From Variovorax paradoxus (lineage in GTDB: Bacteria; Pseudomonadota; Gammaproteobacteria; Burkholderiales; Burkholderiaceae_C), in NCBI RefSeq assembly GCF_018614915.1, contig NZ_JAGGNU010000009.1, positions 117,754 to 181,753 on the forward strand: a stretch of DNA of 64,000 bases. The letters run 5' to 3'. The notes under the pieces were generated by a model. The model was not told the origin of the DNA. It did no database searches and saw nothing but the letters and a program-made list of their open reading frames with translations. Position numbers and translations under genes: made by a program. Every line of letters begins with the position of its first letter. Positions within the stretch are counted from its first letter, which is position 1. This document shows positions 47,232-55,838 of the stretch, one piece after another.

Positions 47232-48655
47232 GCGCGGTACTGAGCATCGCGCGCGAGGAATGGCGCCTGCTGCGGCGCGACCGCGTAGCCGTGCTCGGAT
47301 TGACGTCACTGCTGCTGTTGACGGCCGTGGCTGCATCCACGGCCTGGGAACAGCGCCGCACGACGGACGCCGAGCGCGCGCGCCACCAGGCACGGGTGGA
47401 CCACGAGTTCGAGGCCCAGCCCGACCGGCACCCGCACCGCATGGTGCACTACGGGCACTTCGTGTTCCGGCCGCTGAATCCGCTGGCGGCTTTCGACTCC
47501 GGGGTGGATGCCTACACGGGCCACACGCTCTTCCTCGAGGGACATCGACAGAACAGCGCCAACTTCGGCGATGTGCGGCAGTCTTCGCTGCTGCTGCGCT
47601 TCGGCCAGCTCACGCCGGCCTTCGTGCTGCAGGTGCTGGCACCACTGCTGCTCATCTTCGTGGGCCATGCGGTCCTGGCGCGCGAGCGCGAGTCGGGCAC
47701 GCTGCGCATCCTGCTGGGCCAGGGCGTTCGACCGCGACAAATCGTGGCGGGCAAGCTGCTGGCCCTGAGCGGCGTGGCCGCGCTGGTGCTGCTGCCGGCG
47801 CTGCTGGCGCTGAGCTGGATCGGCGCCGCAACACCGGCACCAGCCGGCCTGGCGCTCTTGCTGGCGGTGGGCTACGGGCTGTGGCTGCTGATCTGGGCCG
47901 TCGGCATCGTCGGTCTCTCGGCATGGTTCGTGCGCGGGCGCGACGCGCTGGTGGCATTGCTGGCAGTCTGGGCGGTCAGTGTCGTGCTCGTGCCGCGCCT
48001 GGCGCCCGAACTCGCAGCCTCGGCCCTGGCGCTGCCGATGCGCTTCGAGACCGACATCGCGGTGGCGCGCGACCTGGCGGCACTGGGCGACAGCCACGAC
48101 CCCGACGACCCTTACTTCGCCGGCTTCAGGAAGCAGGTGCTCGCGCAGTACGGCGTCTCGAAAGTGGAAGACCTTCCCGTCAACTACAAAGGCCTGCTGG
48201 GCATGAAGGGCGAGCGGCTGACCAGCGCGCTCTTCGAGCGCTACGCCAACGCCAGCTTCGAGCGCCAAGAGGCACAGTTGCGCCGGGTCCACCGCTTTGC
48301 GCTGCTGAGCCCGGTGATCGCGTTGCGCCGCCTCTCGATGGCGGCCGCAGGCACAGACCTGCAGAACTACCGTCGCTTCGTCGAGCAGGCCGAGCACCAT
48401 CGCTATCGACTGGTGCAGGAACTCAATCGGCTGCAGGCCGAGAAGCTCAGCTTCGCTGGCGACCGTTCCAGCCGCGACAGTCGCATCAGCCACGCGCACT
48501 GGCACGATTTCGCCGACTTTCGCTACGAAGCCGCGCGGCCCGGCGAGGCGCTGCGCCACGCGGCGCCGGCTGCGGGTGTGCTGCTACTTTGGCTGGCCGC
48601 GCTCGCCGGCCTGTTGGCGCCGGCCACGCGCCGTCTGGGGAGGATCACGCGATGA
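47228..48655 (+). CDS. ABC-2 permease with DUF3526 domain (first)
   Basis: A 475-residue membrane protein with an N-terminal segment (about 20-38), a large periplasmic stretch (about 40-135), four or five mid helices (LAPLLLIFVGHAVLARERESG, AALVLLPALLALSWIG and others), another long soluble region (about 270-445) and a final helix. The ERESGTLRILLGQGV block is the usual ABC-2/NosY cytoplasmic coupling loop. DUF3526 permeases typically come in pairs with one ATPase. Overlaps the next gene by 4 bp (ATGA). Confidence 0.88.
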   Translation: MSAVLSIAREEWRLLRRDRVAVLGLTSLLLLTAVAASTAWEQRRTTDAERARHQARVDHEFEAQPDRHPHRMVHYGHFVFRPLNPLAAFDSGVDAYTGHTLFLEGHRQNSANFGDVRQSSLLLRFGQLTPAFVLQVLAPLLLIFVGHAVLARERESGTLRILLGQGVRPRQIVAGKLLALSGVAALVLLPALLALSWIGAATPAPAGLALLLAVGYGLWLLIWAVGIVGLSAWFVRGRDALVALLAVWAVSVVLVPRLAPELAASALALPMRFETDIAVARDLAALGDSHDPDDPYFAGFRKQVLAQYGVSKVEDLPVNYKGLLGMKGERLTSALFERYANASFERQEAQLRRVHRFALLSPVIALRRLSMAAAGTDLQNYRRFVEQAEHHRYRLVQELNRLQAEKLSFAGDRSSRDSRISHAHWHDFADFRYEAARPGEALRHAAPAAGVLLLWLAALAGLLAPATRRLGRITR

Positions 48656-50010
48656 GCTGGCTTGCCCACGAATGGCGCCTGCTGGTGCGATCACGACTGG
48701 TTCTGACTGCGCTGGCATTGCTGTTGGTGCTGACGGTCCTGGCTGTGCTGTCGGGCACGCGCGAGCTTGCGCGCCAGCAGCAGACGATTGCGCGCCTGGC
48801 CGAGCTGCAGCAGCATGATCTGGCTGCGCAGGCGCGCAAGTACACCCACGGCGGTGATGCCGGCGCCGCCGCCTACTACACCTTCCACAGCACCTGGGAT
48901 GCGCCGTCTCCCACAGCCTTTCTCGCGCTCGGGCTGCGCGATGCTGCACCCTATGTGCTGCGCGTGCGCGCACTGGCGCTGCAGGCGCAACTGCACGAAG
49001 GCGAGAGTTTCAATCCCGAGCTGGCACTGGCCGGACGCTTCGACTTCGCTTTCGTGCTGGTGTACCTGGCGCCGCTGTTCCTGATTGCCTTGTTGTACGA
49101 CCTGGTTTCGGGCGAGCACCGGTCGGGCCGGCTGGGTACGCTGCTGGCCATGCCCGGCGCCGGCCGCCGCCTGTGGCTTCGTCGTGCCGGCCTGCGCGCG
49201 GCGCTGGTTTTCGGTTGCCTCGCGCTGCCGGTGCTGGCCGGTGGACTCTGCAGCGGCACCACGATGACAGCCCTGGCCACCGCACTGCTGGTCACAGCGG
49301 CCTACCTGGCGGTCTGGAGCGGCCTGGCGCTGATCGTGGCGACACGAAGCGCAAGCTCTGCCGCCAACGCAACGGCACTCATGGGCTGCTGGGCGGTGCT
49401 GACCCTCGTCCTGCCCACCATCGCCAACGCCGCGCTTGCACGCGCCGTGCCGGTGCACCAGGGCGTGGAGTTGATGCTGGCGCAGCGCCAGACCGTGCAC
49501 GGCGCGTGGGACCTGCCACCAGAGGCCACGATGGAGAAGTTCTTCCGCACGCATCCCGAATGGAAGCACACCGCACCACTGCCTTCGGGCTTTCACTGGA
49601 AGTGGTACTACGCCTTCCAGCAGCTCGGCGATGAGAGCGTGGCGCCGCAGGTGGCGGCCTACCGCGAAGGCTTGCTCGCGCGCCAGCGCTGGACCGCACG
49701 CCTGGGTTGGCTGCTGCCGGGCGTCGGCGCGCAGGCCGCGCTGCATCGCCAAGCCGATACCGATTTGCAGGCGCAGCTCGCGTATCAGGATCGCATCGCA
49801 GATTTCCACGCTCGGTTGCGGGCCTACTACTACCCGTACTTGTTCAACGAAGTGCGCTTCGGTCTCAGCGACTTCGCCGCCCAGCCGCGCTTCAGCCCGT
49901 CGGCCCGGTCAGCGCAGACACCTGCGGGTCAGTTGCTGGGACTCGTGCTGATGGGTGTCTTGGCCCTGGTGCTGGGCGTGGCCGCCACCGGTCGAGTGCG
50001 CCCGATGTGA
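48652..50010 (+). CDS. ABC-2 permease with DUF3526 domain (second)
   Basis: A 452-residue permease homologous to the preceding one: N-terminal helix (LVLTALALLLVLTVLAVLSG), periplasmic region, YLAPLFLIALLYDLVSGE leading into the EHRSGRLGTLLAMPGAGRRL coupling loop, mid helices, a second soluble region with WKWYYAFQQLGDESV, and a last helix (LLGLVLMGVLALVLGVAAT). The two would form a heterodimer with a large periplasmic part. The ATG at 48652 overlaps the previous stop. Confidence 0.88.
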   Translation: MSWLAHEWRLLVRSRLVLTALALLLVLTVLAVLSGTRELARQQQTIARLAELQQHDLAAQARKYTHGGDAGAAAYYTFHSTWDAPSPTAFLALGLRDAAPYVLRVRALALQAQLHEGESFNPELALAGRFDFAFVLVYLAPLFLIALLYDLVSGEHRSGRLGTLLAMPGAGRRLWLRRAGLRAALVFGCLALPVLAGGLCSGTTMTALATALLVTAAYLAVWSGLALIVATRSASSAANATALMGCWAVLTLVLPTIANAALARAVPVHQGVELMLAQRQTVHGAWDLPPEATMEKFFRTHPEWKHTAPLPSGFHWKWYYAFQQLGDESVAPQVAAYREGLLARQRWTARLGWLLPGVGAQAALHRQADTDLQAQLAYQDRIADFHARLRAYYYPYLFNEVRFGLSDFAAQPRFSPSARSAQTPAGQLLGLVLMGVLALVLGVAATGRVRPM

Positions 50011-50122
50011 AGGCCCATGACGTATGGACGACGGCAGGATCTGCTGTAGCGACTCGCACAACCGCAGCCTGCTTTGTGCAAGGCCCTCAATGCAGCACCC
50101 GCGCGAGGGGTACGCGGCCTAA

Positions 50123-50142
50123 GCTTTTGGACATCCAAAGGC
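50123..50142. promoter_or_regulatory. palindrome before the class III aminotransferase
   Basis: GCTTTTGGA-CA-TCCAAAGGC, a 20-bp dyad with one imperfect pair, lies 16 bp upstream of the ATG at 50159. It may be an operator, for example for the Lrp-type regulator encoded downstream, or it may lie at the edge of the inserted segment. Confidence 0.4.
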
Positions 50143-50158
50143 CCGACACCGCTACCTC

Positions 50159-50203
50159 ATGACGCACCCCACCGCATTGCCCAATCAGGCCGCGCTCGAC
50201 GCG
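50159..50203 (+). repeat. 45-bp direct repeat, right copy
   Basis: First 45 bases of the intact class III aminotransferase gene; matches 43422-43466 at 40 of 45 positions. Three of the four differing codons are synonymous, as if both copies were once under coding constraint. Confidence 0.85.
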
Positions 50204-51559
50204 ATCGACCGCGCGCACCTGATCCATCCCGTCTCGCCCTGGCGCGTGCACGAAGAGCGCGGCCCGACCGTGCTCGCCTCGGGCCGCGGCGCTTGGCTCA
50301 CCGATGCCAACGGCCACGAACTGCTCGATGCCTTCGCGGGCCTCTGGTGCGTGAACGTGGGCTACGGGCAGGAGAGCGTGGTGCAGGCCGCGGCCGAGCA
50401 GATGCGCCGCCTTCCCTATGCCACCGGCTACTTCCACTTCAGCAGCGAGCCGGCCATTCGCCTGGCCCAGAAGCTGGTGCAGCTCGCGCCGGCCTCGCTG
50501 ACCCGCGTGTACCTGACGCTCGGCGGCTCCGAGTCGGTCGATGCGGCGGTGCGCTTCATCGTCCAGTACTACAACGCGATCGGCAAGCCGTCCAAGAAGC
50601 AGTTCATCGCGCTGGAGCGCGGCTACCACGGCTCGTCGTCCACCGGCGCAGGCCTGACCGCGCTGCCGGTCTTCCATCGCGGCTTCGACCTGCCGCTGCC
50701 CACGCAGCACTACATCCCTTCGCCCAATCCCTACCGCCATGAAACGGGCGACCCGCAGGCGCTGATCGCCGCGTCGGTCGTGGCGCTGCGCGCCAAGGTG
50801 GCCGAGCTGGGCGCGGACAACGTGGCCGCCTTCTTCTGCGAGCCGATCCAGGGCTCGGGCGGCGTCATCGTGCCGCCCAAGGGTTGGTTGAAGGCGATGC
50901 GCGAGGCCACGCGCGAACTCGGCATCCTCTTCGTCGTCGACGAGGTCATCACCGGCTTCGGCCGCACCGGCCCGATGTTCGCGTGCGAGGCCGAGGGCGT
51001 GGAGCCCGACCTGATGACCATGGCCAAGGGCCTGACCGCCGGCTACGTGCCGATGGGCGCGACCATGATGTCGGAGCAGGTCTATGCCGGCATTGCCGAC
51101 GGCGCACCGGCGGGCGCACCGATCGGCCACGGCGCGACCTACTCGGCGCACCCGGTCAGCGCCGCGGTCGCGCTCGAGGTCCTGCGCCTCTATGAAGAAG
51201 GCGGCGTGCTGGCCAATGGCCAGCGCGGTGCGGCCCATTTCGCGGCCGGGCTGGATGCGCTGCGCGCGCATCCGCTGGTCGGCGATGCACGCCACCGCGG
51301 CCTGCTCGGCGCGCTCGAGCTGGTGAGCGACAAGCAGAGCAAGCGCGGCTTCGATGCCGCGCTCGGCCTGGCCGACCGCATCTTCGCCGCCGGCTACAAG
51401 AACGGCCTGGTGTTCCGCTCCTTCGGCGACCACATCCTCGGCTTTGCGCCGGCGCTCACTTTCACCGAGGACGAGTTCGCGCAGCTGTTCGCGCGGCTTG
51501 CGAAGACGCTCGACGAGGTGCTCGATGCGCCCGACGTTCGCGCCGCGATGGCGGCCTGA
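50159..51559 (+). CDS. class III aminotransferase (aspartate aminotransferase family)
   Basis: A 466-residue PLP aminotransferase of fold type I, class III, like omega-amino acid:pyruvate and putrescine transaminases. Motifs: LLDAFAGLWCVNVGYG, TLGGSESVDAAVRF, the Asp in LFVVDEVITGFGRTG, and the PLP Lys in MTMAKGLTAGYVPMGA. It probably transfers the amino group of a diamine or omega-amino acid to pyruvate or oxoglutarate. An Lrp-type regulator gene follows after 76 bp. Confidence 0.9.
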   Translation: MTHPTALPNQAALDAIDRAHLIHPVSPWRVHEERGPTVLASGRGAWLTDANGHELLDAFAGLWCVNVGYGQESVVQAAAEQMRRLPYATGYFHFSSEPAIRLAQKLVQLAPASLTRVYLTLGGSESVDAAVRFIVQYYNAIGKPSKKQFIALERGYHGSSSTGAGLTALPVFHRGFDLPLPTQHYIPSPNPYRHETGDPQALIAASVVALRAKVAELGADNVAAFFCEPIQGSGGVIVPPKGWLKAMREATRELGILFVVDEVITGFGRTGPMFACEAEGVEPDLMTMAKGLTAGYVPMGATMMSEQVYAGIADGAPAGAPIGHGATYSAHPVSAAVALEVLRLYEEGGVLANGQRGAAHFAAGLDALRAHPLVGDARHRGLLGALELVSDKQSKRGFDAALGLADRIFAAGYKNGLVFRSFGDHILGFAPALTFTEDEFAQLFARLAKTLDEVLDAPDVRAAMAA

Positions 51560-51635
51560 GCGAAAGCCCGCCTGCCGTACCGCAACGCATCGAGACCGAC
51601 GCAGAATCGGACTCTCTTCGTTTTTCGGCGCCACC

Positions 51636-52130
51636 ATGTCAGAAGCCTTCAAGATCGACCGACTCGACCTGCGCATCCTGGCGCAGCTGCAAAAGAACGG
51701 GCGCATGACCAACGTGGACCTCGCGGACGCGGTGGGCCTGTCGCCCAGCCCCTGCCTGATCCGCGTGAAGCGCCTAGAGCAGGCCGGCTACATCGCCGGC
51801 TACGGCGCCCACCTGCGGCTCGAGAAGCTCGGCGACACGCTGACCGTGTTCACCGAGGTCACGCTGTCCGACCACCACCGCGAGGACTTCGTGCGCTTCG
51901 AGGCCGCGATCCGCGAGGTCGACGAGGTGCTCGAATGCCACCTGGTGAGCGGCGGCTACGACTACCTGCTGCGCTTCCTGACGCGCGGCGTGAACCACTA
52001 CCAGGAAGTGATCGAGGAACTGCTCGAACGCAACATCGGCATCTCGAAGTACTTCAGCTACATCGTCATCAAGTCGCCCTTCATCAAGACGCACTGTCCG
52101 ATCGAACGGCTGTTTCCCAACCAGCGCTGA
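51636..52130 (+). CDS. Lrp/AsnC family transcriptional regulator
   Basis: A 164-residue regulator with an N-terminal winged helix (IDRLDLRILAQLQKNGRM, NVDLADAVGLSPSPCLIRVKRL) and a C-terminal RAM ligand-binding domain (TVFTEVTLSDHHREDFVRFE, VLECHLVSGGYDYLLRF). Lrp-type proteins sense amino acids and control catabolic genes next to them. It likely acts on the flanking aminotransferase and FAD enzyme genes. The C-terminal tail (IKTHCPIERLFPNQR) is slightly longer than usual. Confidence 0.92.
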   Translation: MSEAFKIDRLDLRILAQLQKNGRMTNVDLADAVGLSPSPCLIRVKRLEQAGYIAGYGAHLRLEKLGDTLTVFTEVTLSDHHREDFVRFEAAIREVDEVLECHLVSGGYDYLLRFLTRGVNHYQEVIEELLERNIGISKYFSYIVIKSPFIKTHCPIERLFPNQR

Positions 52131-52149
52131 ACGGCGCTTTCATCCGTCC

Positions 52150-52530
52150 ATGCCCGAAGACCGTCCTCCCCTCCATTCGCCCGGCCGCTTCGTGCGGCTC
52201 GCGGAAACCGACCGGGCCGCGCTGACCCTGTACATCGACGGCGAAGCGCGCACCGCGCTGGCCGGCGATACGCTGCTGGTGGCGTTGCTGAGCAACGGCC
52301 GGCGCGTGCGCGACAGCGAGTTCGGCGACGGACCGCGCGCCGGCTTCTGCCTCATGGGCGCCTGCCAGGACTGCTGGGTGTGGACGCCGGGGGGCGAGCG
52401 GCTGCGCGCCTGCTCGACGGCCGTCGAGGCGGGCATGTCGGTGCTCACGCGGCCGCCCGCGGCCCACTGGCCCGCGACGCCGGACCTGCAGCAATTGCTG
52501 GCGCGCAGTGCCGTGGAGGCCGTGCGGTGA
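52150..52530 (+). CDS. (2Fe-2S) subunit, HcnA/opine oxidase-like
   Basis: A 126-residue plant-type [2Fe-2S] protein. Cluster ligands are in PRAGFCLMGACQDCWVW and the later RACST, the short HcnA-like form. It is the small subunit of heterotrimeric FAD dehydrogenases: hydrogen cyanide synthase (HcnABC), opine oxidase and related amino-acid dehydrogenases. It overlaps the next subunit by 4 bp. Here the context of amine and amino-acid catabolism makes an opine- or amino-acid-type substrate more likely than cyanide formation. Confidence 0.88.
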   Translation: MPEDRPPLHSPGRFVRLAETDRAALTLYIDGEARTALAGDTLLVALLSNGRRVRDSEFGDGPRAGFCLMGACQDCWVWTPGGERLRACSTAVEAGMSVLTRPPAAHWPATPDLQQLLARSAVEAVR

Positions 52531-53930
52531 GCGCGGCGCCTGCGTCTTCGCCGCGCATCGTCGTGGTCGGCACCGGCCCCGCGGGTGTGCGCGCCGCGCA
52601 GGCGCTCGTGCGCGCCGGCGTGCGGCCGGTGGTGGTGGACGAAGGGCGCCGCGACGGCGGCCAGATCTACCGTCGCCAGCCCGAGGGCTTCAAGCGGCCC
52701 TATGCCAAGCTCTACGGCACCGAAGCCGCAAAGGCGCAGGCGCTGCACCAGGACTTCGATGCGCTGCGCGCCCACATCGACTACCGCGGCGAGACGCTGG
52801 CCTGGAACGTGAGCGAGGGCGCGCTGCATGTCGTGCATGCGGGCGAGCCGCAGATCCTGCCTTTCGATGCCTTGCTGGTCTGCAGCGGCGCGACCGACCG
52901 CCTGATGCCCGTGGCGGGCTGGCACCGCGCCGGCTGCTACAGCCTGGGCGCTTCGCAGATCGCGTTGAAGGCGCAGGCCTGCGCGATCGGCTCGCGCGTG
53001 GTCTTCCTCGGCAGCGGCCCGCTGCTGTACCTCGTGGCCTCGCAATACGTGCAGGCCGGCGCCCAGGTGGCGGCGGTGCTCGACACCGCGCCGGCTGCCA
53101 AGCCCTGGGGCGCCGTGCGCGGGCTGCTCGCGCGGCCGCGGCTCGCGCTGCGCGGGCTGGCGCTGATCCGCGGGCTGCGCCGCGCGGGCGTGCCGGTGCT
53201 GCAGGGCGTGGCGCCACTCGCCATCGATGGCGACGACACCGGGGGCGTGCAGGCCGTTGCCGTGCGCGATGCCCGCGGGCGCGAGCAGCGCTTCGCGTGC
53301 GATGCCGTCGGCCTGGGCTGGCACTTGCGCGCCGAGACGCAGCTGGCCGATCTTGCGCGCTGCGAGTTCGACTTCGAACCCGTGAGCCGGCAATGGCTGC
53401 CGCGCATCGATGCCGACGGGCGCAGCAGCACGCGCGGCGTGTACCTGGCCGGCGATGGCGCCCGCATCCTCGGTGCCGACGGCGCCGAGGCGGCCGGCAG
53501 GTTGGCCGCGCTGGCGGCGCTCGCCGACCTCGGCCATGCGGCTGGCCGCGCGCTCTACGACGCCGAGTTCGGCGCGCTGCGCCGCACGCTGGCGCAGATG
53601 GACCGCTTCCGCGAAGGCCTGGCGCGCGCCTTTCCCTGGCCGCACGCGCAGGCCGCGGCGCTGCCCGACGATGCCGTGGTGTGCCGCTGCGAAGCGGTGA
53701 CGGCCGGCGAGCTGCGACGCTGCGTGCATGAGATGGACAGCCACGAGGTCAATCGCGCCAAGGCCTTCAGCCGCGTCGGCATGGGGCGTTGCCAGGGCCG
53801 CTTCTGCGGCCATGCGTCGGCGGAGATCGTGGCGCAGGCCAGCGGCGTGCCGGTGCAACTGGTAGGACGCCTGCGCTCGCAGGCGCCGGTCAAGCCATTG
53901 ATGATGAATACGCGCGAGGTGAGCCCATGA
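52527..53930 (+). CDS. FAD/NAD(P)-binding oxidoreductase, HcnB/OoxA-like
   Basis: A 467-residue flavoprotein subunit. FAD motif VVVGTGPAGVRAAQALVRAG, second nucleotide motif VVFLGSGPLLYLVASQYVQ, GVYLAGDGA near residue 305, and a C-terminal BFD-like [2Fe-2S] region (VVCRCEAVTAGELRR, GMGRCQGRFCG). This layout is that of HcnB and opine oxidase subunit A. The start is a GTG at 52527 that overlaps the previous stop (GTGA). It forms one enzyme with its two neighbours. Confidence 0.88.
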   Translation: MSAAPASSPRIVVVGTGPAGVRAAQALVRAGVRPVVVDEGRRDGGQIYRRQPEGFKRPYAKLYGTEAAKAQALHQDFDALRAHIDYRGETLAWNVSEGALHVVHAGEPQILPFDALLVCSGATDRLMPVAGWHRAGCYSLGASQIALKAQACAIGSRVVFLGSGPLLYLVASQYVQAGAQVAAVLDTAPAAKPWGAVRGLLARPRLALRGLALIRGLRRAGVPVLQGVAPLAIDGDDTGGVQAVAVRDARGREQRFACDAVGLGWHLRAETQLADLARCEFDFEPVSRQWLPRIDADGRSSTRGVYLAGDGARILGADGAEAAGRLAALAALADLGHAAGRALYDAEFGALRRTLAQMDRFREGLARAFPWPHAQAAALPDDAVVCRCEAVTAGELRRCVHEMDSHEVNRAKAFSRVGMGRCQGRFCGHASAEIVAQASGVPVQLVGRLRSQAPVKPLMMNTREVSP

Positions 53931-55081
53931 GCGAAACCACCCACACCGACGTGCTGGTGCTCGGCGGCGGCCTGATGGGCACCACCGCCGCCTTCTTCCT
54001 GCGCCGGCAGCACGGCCTGTCGGTCACGCTGCTCGAGCGCGAGCTCGTGGGCCGGCAGGCCAGCGGCACCAACTTCGGCAACGTGCGCCGCCAGGGCCGC
54101 GTGCTGGCGCAGATGCCGCTGGCCAACCGTGCGCGTGCCGTCTGGGGCCGCGTGAACGAACTGCTCGGCGAAGACCTCGAGTTCGCGCCCTATGGCCACC
54201 TGCGCGTCTGCTACACCGAGCAGCAGGCCGCGGTGCTCGAGCAGCACGTGAAGGACGTGAAGCCGCTGGGGCTCGACCTGGAGCTCTTCAGCGCCGCGCA
54301 GCTGCGCAAGCGCTGGGGCATCTTCGCGCCCGAGGTGGTGAGCGGATCGCTCTCTCCGAACGACGGCCACGCCAACCCGCGCCTGGCCGGACCGGCCTTC
54401 GCGCGCGCGGCGCGGCGCGCGGGCGCGAACATCGTCGAGCATGCGGAGGTGATGCAGGTCGAACGCGACGGCGCGGGCTTCGTGGCGCACACGGCGGACG
54501 GCCGGCGCTTTCGCGCGCCGCAGCTGCTCGTGGCTTGCGGCGCCTGGTCGAACCGCATGGCCGAACAGTTCGGCGAGCCGGTGCCGATGGAGGCGCGTGG
54601 TCCGCAGATGGGCGTGACGGAGCCGCTGCCCTATGCGATCGGCCCGTCGATCGGCGTCTCGTCGCCGATCGAGCTGGAGGGGCTGTACTTCCGCCAGATC
54701 TCGCGCGGCAACATCGTCTTCGGCGGCGGCTTCAAGGGGCCGGCCCACATCGACCGGATCCGCGCCTACGTCAAGCCCGACAACGTGCTGCGCCAGATGC
54801 GCGAGCTGCGCCGCCTGGTGCCGGCCTTCGCGCATGTGCAGCTGATCCGCGTGTGGAGCGGCATCGAGGGCTACATCGCCGACTGGCAGCCGGTGATGGG
54901 CCCGAGCGCCCGCGTGCCCGGCCTGCACTACGCCTTCGGTTTCTGCGGCGAGGGCTTCGCGATCAGCCCGGGCGTGGGCGAGACCATGGCCGAGCTGATC
55001 GCCACCGGCCGCACGTCGACGCCGATCGAGAGCTTTTCGATCGCGCGCTTTGCAGCGGCTTCGGAGAGACGGGCGGCTTAA
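53927..55081 (+). CDS. FAD-dependent oxidoreductase, HcnC/OoxB-like
   Basis: A 384-residue DAO-family flavoprotein, the catalytic subunit of the trio. FAD motif DVLVLGGGLMGTTAAFFLRR, SGTNFGNVRRQGR (family-specific), VACGAWSNRMAEQFG and the C-terminal FGFCGEGFAISPGVGETMAEL. It oxidises a C-N bond of an amino acid or opine; electrons would pass by the iron-sulfur subunits to the respiratory chain. It overlaps the HcnB-like gene by 4 bp (ATGA). A dehalogenase gene converges 85 bp downstream. Confidence 0.88.
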   Translation: MSETTHTDVLVLGGGLMGTTAAFFLRRQHGLSVTLLERELVGRQASGTNFGNVRRQGRVLAQMPLANRARAVWGRVNELLGEDLEFAPYGHLRVCYTEQQAAVLEQHVKDVKPLGLDLELFSAAQLRKRWGIFAPEVVSGSLSPNDGHANPRLAGPAFARAARRAGANIVEHAEVMQVERDGAGFVAHTADGRRFRAPQLLVACGAWSNRMAEQFGEPVPMEARGPQMGVTEPLPYAIGPSIGVSSPIELEGLYFRQISRGNIVFGGGFKGPAHIDRIRAYVKPDNVLRQMRELRRLVPAFAHVQLIRVWSGIEGYIADWQPVMGPSARVPGLHYAFGFCGEGFAISPGVGETMAELIATGRTSTPIESFSIARFAAASERRAA

Positions 55082-55166
55082 AAGGGGGAGGGGCCTGGCA
55101 GACCGACCAGGCCTCAGGTGCGAGGATGTCTGCGATCGCCGGCATGAAGGGCGATCGCGTTCGGGC

Positions 55167-55838
55167 TCAGAGGCCGACCAGTGCCGGCAGGCCGCCGATG
55201 TCGGAGATCTCGGTCGTGCCATAGGCCGGCACGCCGGGTTCGTGGTTGCGGTTGACGAAGGCCTTGTCCTTGATGCCCACATCGCGCGCCGACATGTGGT
55301 CGTAGCGCATCGACGACGACACATGCAGGAAGTCTTCGGGCTTGGCGTTCAGGCAGTCGATCATGTATTCGAAGGCGCGCAGGCGGGGCTTGTAGGCCTT
55401 TGCCTGTTGCGCCGTATAGACCCTGTGGAAGGGAACGCCGAGCAGCTTCACGTTATGCACGAGCTGCGCGTCCATGGCGTTCGAGATGATGACCAGCGGG
55501 ATCTTGTCGGCGATCTTGGCGAGGCCTGCGGTCACGTCCGGGTGCGGACCCCAGGTGGGGACGGCGTTGTAGATCTCCGAGACGTCGGCCTCGCGGAACG
55601 GCACGCCCCAGCGGTTGCAGGTGCGCAGAACCGAGTTGTAGACGACGTCGTAGTAGGGCTGCCAGTCGCCGAGCACCTCGTCGAGCCGGTAGGCGGCGAA
55701 GTCCTTGCAGAATTGCTCCATGCCTTCCGGATTGACGCGGTCGGCGAAGAGTCTTCGCGCCATGGACGACATCTGGAAGTTGGTGAGCGTGCCGTAGCAA
55801 TCGAAGCTGATGTACTTGGGCCGGAAGGTGATGGTCAT
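55167..55838 (-). CDS. haloacid dehalogenase type II (HAD superfamily)
   Basis: A 223-residue HAD hydrolase. Motif I SFDCYGTLTNF (nucleophile Asp), motif II VIISNAMDAQL, motif III/Lys and motif IV in KAYKPRLRAFEY and VSSSMRYDHMSARDVG. It resembles L-2-haloacid dehalogenases, but many of these act on phosphates. In this locus it sits beside the HcnABC-like trio and is the intact relative of the stub at 39430-39525. Start at ATG 55838. Confidence 0.88.
   Translation of the reverse strand: MTITFRPKYISFDCYGTLTNFQMSSMARRLFADRVNPEGMEQFCKDFAAYRLDEVLGDWQPYYDVVYNSVLRTCNRWGVPFREADVSEIYNAVPTWGPHPDVTAGLAKIADKIPLVIISNAMDAQLVHNVKLLGVPFHRVYTAQQAKAYKPRLRAFEYMIDCLNAKPEDFLHVSSSMRYDHMSARDVGIKDKAFVNRNHEPGVPAYGTTEISDIGGLPALVGL

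Noticed and set aside
46891..48651. Apparent 1,039-codon protein whose last part is the second DUF3526 permease
   Set aside because: The first 587 codons run out of frame through the ATPase and first permease genes and are low-complexity. The real start is the ATG at 48652, which overlaps the preceding stop.
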